A stretch of DNA of 64,000 nucleotides from Cannabis sativa (taxonomy: Eukaryota > Streptophyta > Magnoliopsida > Rosales > Cannabaceae), in contig NC_083606.1 of NCBI RefSeq assembly GCF_029168945.1, forward strand, positions 19,804,041-19,868,040, given 5' to 3'. This document shows, in pieces, positions 57,554-64,000 of the stretch; position 1 is the first letter of the stretch; every line of letters begins with the position of its first letter. The notes under the pieces were generated by a model. That model saw only the letters and a program-made list of their open reading frames with translations. It had not been told where the DNA came from and did no database searches. Made by a program: the position numbers and the translations under genes.

Positions 57554-59456
57554 TGTTGGAAATTATTTTACCAGGATCTTAGATCTACTCACAAGTATGT
57601 TGATTAACACCCTAAATATGAACTTCTAAAACGATTTATAAAATAAACACATATAAAGTATTAGAAACCTTACAATGGGTACAGCGGAATACTATGTCTC
57701 CTTCCGTTCAGATCTCTAACCCTTGTATCCTTTCTATCGCAGAGTATTATCAAGATCTGAACCTGGATCTCTTTCTCTCATTCTTTAGTGCTGAAACTCC
57801 TTCTTGTTGAATGTCTTTCTTCACGATCTTCCTCACTATGATTGAGGTATCACTTGCTGTGTGTGGGCACTACTCTAATCACTAAGTGGTTTTCGAAATT
57901 CAAGAGAGAAGAAGAGTATAAAGTGGCAGCTAGGGTTTTAGAGAAGGCTCAGGTTTTTCTCTGAAGGAAAAGTGTGAAAGTTAAGTGTAAATTTCCTGAA
58001 GCCTTCACTATCCATTTATAGCATTCCACTAGGGTTAGGTTTGAATTATTTGGCATTAAAATAATGAAAATATCAGATGATAAACCCTATAAAAGTGGCC
58101 GGCCTAGGCAATGTGGATTTGGGCCTCACTTTTTGCAATTTTGCAGTTTTATCATTTCTGCATCTCATTTTCTCAAAAACGCCAATTTTCAAATACAACC
58201 ATTTTAATGTCAATTCTAACTATTTAATAACTATAAATAATTATTAAATAATATTGTCATTTATCATATTTATTAATTGAACCATACAAAGTATCATAAT
58301 TAACAAATATGCCGAAAAACTCTTTCTTTACAATTTCGCCCTTACTTAGTGAATAATTCACAAATAGACATAGTCTAATTTGAGAATTATAATTGATTAA
58401 TCAAAACCAATTATATGAGTCTTACAAGCAATATTATCTCAACTAGTGGGGGGACCATGGGTCTATATAACTGAGCTTCCAATAAGTAGATCAAGAATTT
58501 ATAACCTAAATTCACTTACTTATTAATTTTTCGTTGAATCCACGCATAGCACTTAGAATTGCACTCTCAGTATATAGAATGCTCTATATGTTCCACCATA
58601 TAGACACATCATTAGTTATCCATTGTTATAATCCTAATTTGATCAATGATCCTTTATATGAATGATCTACACTATAAAGGGATTAGATTACCGTTACACC
58701 CTACAATGTATTTTATCCTTAAAACACTTAACCCCGTATAAATGATATTTTAGCTTATGTGAAATGAGTACTCCACCATTTATTTTCGTTTGGTCAAGCT
58801 CGAAGGAGATCATCCTTTACTTACTATTCGCCAGATAGAAGCTATAGATTCCATGTTTATGTTAGCGCTCCCACTCAATTGCACTACCGTGTTCCCAAAA
58901 TGTACGTATCACCCTGACCCAAAAGTAGGCTTAACTAACAAATCAAAGAACACGAATAACCTCTTGAGATTGAGCCTAATCATAATAGGATTAAGATCAT
59001 TTGATCTAGGATCAACTAGGCGATATTAACTTGAATAGATATTACGGTAAGTTTAATAAATCTAAGTCAAAGTTTAATATCGGTCCCTTCCGATGCATAC
59101 TCCATGCACCCAACCTGAGCTTTACTTTAACCAATGCTCTGGAAAGAACATAGCATTTCTCCAAATGCAAGTAAACTCTGTTGTAGATTATCATATCAGT
59201 AAAACCCTGTGTCTGATAAATTTAGGAATCTTTATTCACATAGTCGTGTTTACTTTCTAATGTGTTGACAACACAATAAACAGGATCAAGTATGTGAAAA
59301 GGGTTTCAGATGAATTTATAAATCAAATAGACAAGCAATTGATAAGATGAACCAAAACATACACAAATGAATGAAAAATACTTCTGTTTCTTTATTGATG
59401 TTGAATAAAATGGATTACATTGAAATGGAGTTTTATTTAGGGCATAAAACCCAACA
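57554..59456 (-). repeat. 5' LTR of the Copia/Angela element
   Basis: About 1,903 bp, closely matching 49209-51110 over its whole length. It is followed by AAACT, the right copy of the target duplication. Confidence 0.93.
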
Positions 59457-60916
59457 AAACTTACTATTATATCTTTCTAAGTCAATATCACTTAGTCGAT
59501 CTTAGATCAATAGATCCTAATCTTGAGATGGTTAGGTTCTAGCTTAACTGTATTATTTGATTTCGTTGACTTGTTCATTAAAGTTGAGCAAATAGATCTT
59601 CTTGATACTTACATCTTGGGAACATGGTAGTACAATTGAGTGGGAGCGCTAATCATAGATACAAAATCTATAGCTTCTATAATGACATAGAAGTGAAATG
59701 ATGATTTTCTTTGAGCTTGGCTTAGCAGAGATAAATGGAAGAGCTCTTATTTCAGTAATTATATTAGTTTATTGAAATATCATTTATAGGAAGCTAAGTA
59801 TTTTAAGGATAAAATACATTGAGGGGTAGAACGGTATATTTATCCTTACTCGATGTAAATCATCTATAGAGGATCTTTGATTATTTGGATTACAATAATG
59901 GATAATGAATAGAGTATCTATATTTGAAATATATAGAGCGTTCTATGTAATTAGGAGTACAATTTTGAATCTATAGTAGAGTTAGGAGGAATTAATAAGA
60001 TATAGAATTTACTCGATAAATTCTAGAACTACTTATTGGGAGCTTGATTATATAGGCCCATGGTCCCGCACTAGTTGAAATAATATTGGTTTGTAGACTC
60101 AATTAATTGGTTTTAATTAACCAATTAGAATTCTAAACTAGACTATGTCTTGTTTATGAATTTTTATTAAGCAAGGGCTTAATTGAGAAGAAAAGAGGAT
60201 TTAGTGTTTATTTGTTAATTAAGAGACTATGTAAGGTCTAACTAATAAATAAGTTAAATGGTAATTTTATTTGATAATTAATTATAATTATTAAAAAAAA
60301 TAGATTTGACATTTCTAGGATTAAAATTAAAATATGCCATTAAGAAAAAATTATTAAACAAATGGAAAAATTAAAACTTGTGGGGTCCACATACATGGCC
60401 GGCCACTTAAGGTCAATTTTAAGCCATTATTTTATCTTTTTTAATTCTATATAATTTAAATCCTAACCTTAGAAAGAATCCTATAAATAGATAATGATAG
60501 GTTCATAACCTGATAACCTACATCAGACTACTTTGTTAGAAAAAGAGCTTATCTTTAGAATTTGAATATTCTCTCTCTTCCTTCTTCATAATTCCGAGAT
60601 CCCTATAATGAAGAGTACATTGCCCACACAATTCAAGTCGATACTCAATCATAGTGTGGAAGATTGTGAATAATTCCATCACTAAAGGAGATCGAGGTTC
60701 AGATCTTTGTAATACTCTGCGATTGAAAGGAACGAGGATTAGAGATTTGAACAGATAGAGCCATAATATTCTGCTGCCACGAATGTAAGGTTTTCTGCAA
60801 CTTTATATGTGTTTATTTCATTATTTTAGGAAATTCATGTTTAGGATATTAGTTTATAGATTATAATCAAACATACATGTTAGTAAATCTAGAACATGGT
60901 AAAATAAGTTCCAACA

Positions 60917-62030
60917 AAAGTTGCTCCGGAAATCCTACTTATTTTGATAAAATACATGGGGTAGGAGACCTCGCTTGCAATCTCGAATGCCTAAGAAGAA
61001 TCAAAACCAGCCCCGAGAAGCCACCCAAGAAGCACGTATGGCCTGGTGCGTTGGGTTCTACCTATTAGAATCTAATTTTGTCTTGAGCATCTAACTATTT
61101 TTTTGTAGTAAACAAGAGCTACGACTTGTGACAAGTCAAATTCACACTTTGATATTTCACCCCTACAACAAGGTGGAATATTGGCGAAATCAGAAAGTTT
61201 TGAGTCAACCTGATTTCACCAATAAGTGACATCTTCGATATCTGGTGAACAACTTCACCAAAACAAAGAAATGTACTAAGTAATGTCAACATATCACTTA
61301 GATATCAAAAAATACAAGTTTGGGACGTGTTTTCACTTACTCATGTCAACCTGGGTGTTGGGTGCTGAACAACCTTCAATAAAACAGTCATAACTCCCTC
61401 AATATTGATTTGATTGACGCGATTAAACTTTTATTTTAAAGCTCCTTCAAAGCTCTTTCAAGTTATGTCTCACACCCATATTGCAATTCTTAATATTTTG
61501 AGTCCAAAAATCATGCCCAAGATAAGTGTGATCTTTTTGCAAATTACCCGAAAAACGATCCAACGGATGAGATTCAAGCTCTGAAATTGATAATTTTCAT
61601 CAAGAGTCAATTTTTACCATTAGATCATCATCAATGGCCAAGATCAACCCAAAGTGATTTTTTCATATTTATTATTATTATTTTAATAGACCTCCTCCCC
61701 TACAAAAGGAGAGCTTCACTAGCTCATTTTTCACATTCTAAAAAGTCTCCATAAGGTCAAAGCATCTCTCTCTACTTTATCTCTCTAGAAATTTGAGCTC
61801 TGTCCTTAGTCAATTGTCTTGTAATTCTCGTGAAAAATAAAAATTATAAGTAGACGTAGCTCTATTACCATCGCGACATAGAGAGTGAACTACTATAAAT
61901 TTTGTGTCTCTCTATATATTTACTTAAACTCATCATTCATCTCCCCAATCTAGCAAGCTAGTATTGACTATTTTTCAGCATCAACAATATTCGAATTGTT
62001 GTCATCTGTTGAATCTTTTCAACTTGTAAT
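60917..62030. other. Unclassified sequence with LTR-like promoter features
   Basis: No coding region is seen; the frame at 60877-61068 straddles the LTR border. CTCCCCTACAAAAGGAGAGC (about 61692) resembles an LTR TATA region, followed by CTCTCTCTAC words. Borders and family are not determined. Confidence 0.4.
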
Positions 62031-62300
62031 TGCTTGGACTCTAAATTGTCATGTATCCAGTGATATCGTACAACAATGTGATTTAACCTCCAACGAAAAC
62101 TTGAATTCTTACTAAAGTGAACTGCAATTTGGTTGTCGCAATATATTATGTACTTTTGTTATTATTTCCTAACACTTGTTGAAATTTCTTTATTCATAAC
62201 ATTTTTTTGCAAGTTTCTATAGCTGCAATGAATTCTGTCTCAATGGTAGATAAAAAACAACACACTTTTGTAGTTTTTATTATCACCATACCGCTCCCCC
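62030..62300 (-). pseudogene. Copia RNase H remnant
   Basis: Minus-strand frames read LSTIETEFIAAIETCKKML, stop, IKKFQQVLGNN, and after a frameshift CDNQIAVHFSKNSSF and LNHIVVRYHWIHDN. These are the LST.EAEY.A, CDN..A and H.RYH..R motifs of Copia RNase H. About 85 codons survive, with at least two stops and one frameshift. It is unrelated in detail to the Angela polyprotein above. Confidence 0.8.
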
Positions 62301-62442
62301 TAGAAATGTAGATAGCCAGAATTAGACTTTCTAGAATTAATATTTCGATATATATATAAATCTACATGGTAGGATATAAGTATTTAGAATGCATAATGCT
62401 ATTTATGCGTGTAAGGATCACCTACGATTCGATAATCACTAA

Positions 62443-62802
62443 CCCTATGTTTGTTAAGAAGCAAAGAAATTGAGAGGGATAGAAAAATTTGGAAGGAAAG
62501 AAAATATGGAAAAAAAAATTCTTTTATGTTATTTGGTAAATAATGAGAGAAAATTACTATTTTATTTATATAGTTTAAATTTTAATAATTATTAGTGAGG
62601 GTAACTTAATAAATTTACTGTCTTTCGTTTTCTCTCTACTTTTTTATGGATAAATTTTGGTGATCCCATTCTTATTTTTTCTCTATATATTTCTCTTCTA
62701 TCCACTTTTCTCTCATACCAAATACATTCATTTTTACATTCTTTCTACTTTTCTCTCTTAACATTTTTTTTTCTTCCATTTTTCTTCTGTACCAATCATA
62801 GG
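62443..62802. mobile_element. MITE-like imperfect inverted repeat
   Basis: The left end CCTATGTTTGTTAAGAAGC and the reversed right end CCTATGATTGGTACAGAAG match imperfectly. Inside, GAGAGAAAA-type and TTTTCTCTC-type tracts mirror each other. The size (360 bp) fits a MITE, but the target duplication is unclear. Confidence 0.55.
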
Positions 62803-62877
62803 ACAAGTACACAATTGCTAGCGGAAGTACATGAGGAAATAGCAAGTCTCATATTCTAGAGAAATTTGTTGTGTTAT

Positions 62878-63345
62878 AGAGATGCACACGGGGCAGAAAT
62901 TAGCGGTGAGTACTCCCCCATCTTCATCCACATTAAGAATTTTAATTCACATCCAGCTTATTTTCTATCGAGATAAGGTGGAGAATCTCATAATAAAAAT
63001 AAAATTTATAATAAAATTTAAATATATAAGAATATTAAACTACATAAAAATTAAAATATTACATATGAATTATTATTCAATAAACTAATTATTATTCAAA
63101 ACACAACTTAAAAATCATAAAACAAACATAAATTACAAATTATAAAATATTATTAAAAATATAAAATAAATACTAAACGAGTCCCCATCAAGATAGGGAG
63201 TGCAATCCCCGTCCCCGCACAGTTTAACATTTGAGGACAAAAAATAATGCTTGTCTCCGTCCCGTTCCCTATTTAGACGGAGAATTCCCACCCCATTAAG
63301 AATACAATCCATCCCATAGTGGAAATATACATCCCTAGTTACATA
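62878..63345. mobile_element. Possible hAT MITE
   Basis: The left part TAGAGATGCACACGGGGC and the reversed right end CTAGGGATGTATATTTCC, with GTCCCCATC/CCCCGTCCCC tracts inside each end, resemble a common plant hAT MITE type. I could not find a matching 8-bp duplication. Confidence 0.45.
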
Positions 63346-64000
63346 GCATTAATAAAATTCATACATGTCCTTGGATCTTTAAGGGGAGGCTGAGGACTCA
63401 CCTACACTACACAGTCACCATAACGAAAAATCGAAGTTATGATTGCCGACTGTAGCTCATAAAATGCTTTCTTTCGAATTTGGAATATAGCTTTGAATTG
63501 TGGTATGTATGTGGGCATCAAAGAAAATTATACGAACTTCGGATGCCATATGATTGAATCTTCATAAATTAAAGAGCCCTTTCTTAATTTATTTGCCTCA
63601 ATTTCAGATCATCTTGAATACAAAGTAATGGCTGCTATTTCAGTGAAGATCCCCTTCTACTTCTATGAGACTTCAAATAAGCTTAATAGCTTATCAGTGA
63701 AAAGATTCTTTATTTTATTATTATTTTTTGTTTTCAACAAGTAATATACAATTTGTACTTGTGCTAAAAAGTAGTAATTAAATAGTTTAATCTCAAAACA
63801 AAATGTAATTCTATGGTATCAACTTGTTTTCTCCATATTTGTTTTCAATGAAGGATTAGCATATCAAGCATAAATTCCATCGAAATATTTGACTTCAAAG
63901 ACTTTCAGGCCTGTCCTAAACCAAAATTTTGAGATTATCAGCAAAAATTGTTGGATGGATGTTGGATAAATATTTGTTAATTGGTGTATGCTTTCTCATG
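63346..64000. other. Non-coding sequence to the window end
   Basis: No gene, RNA or repeat border is visible. Confidence 0.45.

Larger units (their letters stand above)
49209..59456 (-). mobile_element. Complete but defective Copia/Angela retrotransposon
   Basis: Two LTRs of about 1.9 kb, a perfect target duplication AAACT (49204-49208 and 59457-59461), a primer-binding site next to the right-hand LTR, and a polypurine GCAAGTGGGAG next to the left-hand LTR define a 10.25-kb element. Domain order on minus is gag, protease, integrase, reverse transcriptase, RNase H, as in Copia. The reading frame is broken in several places and most of gag is missing. Confidence 0.95.
48821..60916 (+). mobile_element. 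Angela-related solo LTR, split by a nested Copia element
   Basis: The left part, 48821-49208, begins TGTTGGGATTTTACGCCC. The right part, 59462-60916, ends GTAAAATAAGTTCCAACA. Together they make one LTR of about 1.84 kb, of the same family as 5849-7740 but clearly diverged. The flanks GAGTT (48816-48820) and AAAGT/AAGTT (60917 on) are an imperfect 5-bp duplication. The insertion in the middle is in the opposite orientation. Confidence 0.85.

Overview
This window is AT-rich eukaryotic DNA from a flowering plant, most likely a eudicot. The evidence is spliced plant-type genes, one intact DUF1644-family gene, Angela-type Copia retrotransposons, long-LTR elements of probable Gypsy type, hAT and Mutator-type MITEs, a Mutator-like element carrying both a MURA transposase and a Ulp1-like peptidase gene, and plant Helitron proteins (Pif1-like helicase and RPA70). 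I cannot name the species from sequence alone. Only one gene looks like an ordinary host gene; nearly everything else is nested transposable elements.

Layout. 1-2055: the 5' end (leader, primer-binding site, LTR) of a minus-strand Copia/Angela element that runs off the left edge and is inserted inside a Helitron helicase gene. 2056-3251: the decayed C-terminal half of that helicase. 3836-4388: hAT-like MITE. 5849-7740: solo Angela-type LTR. 7914-9999: decayed multi-exon RPA70-like gene, probably from the same Helitron. 10193-11443: LTR-like, simple-repeat-rich sequence. 11444-20683: a 9.2-kb MULE with terminal inverted repeats. Its Ulp1/DUF1985 gene (plus strand, broken) and MURA gene (minus strand, one frameshift) converge, and the two first introns mirror each other (a cluster of CCGATGG words, then a TAAT-rich simple repeat).

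20684-24225: AT-rich DNA with a possible Helitron 3' end. 24226-29671: a complete LTR element with 248-bp LTRs that look identical, TSD ATTAC, and a non-coding interior full of short hairpins sharing a CCTGAAGT-like loop. 30164-30392: Mutator-type MITE. 30405-32779: long-TIR element hosting two hAT MITEs, each with a perfect 8-bp TSD. 34320-37130: the DUF1644 gene, one coding exon with introns in both UTRs.

37690-47094: a decayed Angela LTR, then a long LTR that received a MITE, a 2.38-kb solo LTR (TSD TATCG) and a 3.45-kb solo LTR (TSD GTACC). 48821-60916: an Angela-related solo LTR carrying a complete but broken Angela-like Copia element (49209-59456, TSD AAACT) in the opposite orientation. 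60917-64000: LTR-like DNA, a Copia RNase H remnant and two MITE-like inverted repeats.

How the parts relate. The elements do not work with the host gene; they record successive insertions, several datable in order by nesting. The strongest candidates for something undescribed are the shared-loop hairpin family in the 24226-29671 element and the mirrored double-gene architecture of the MULE.
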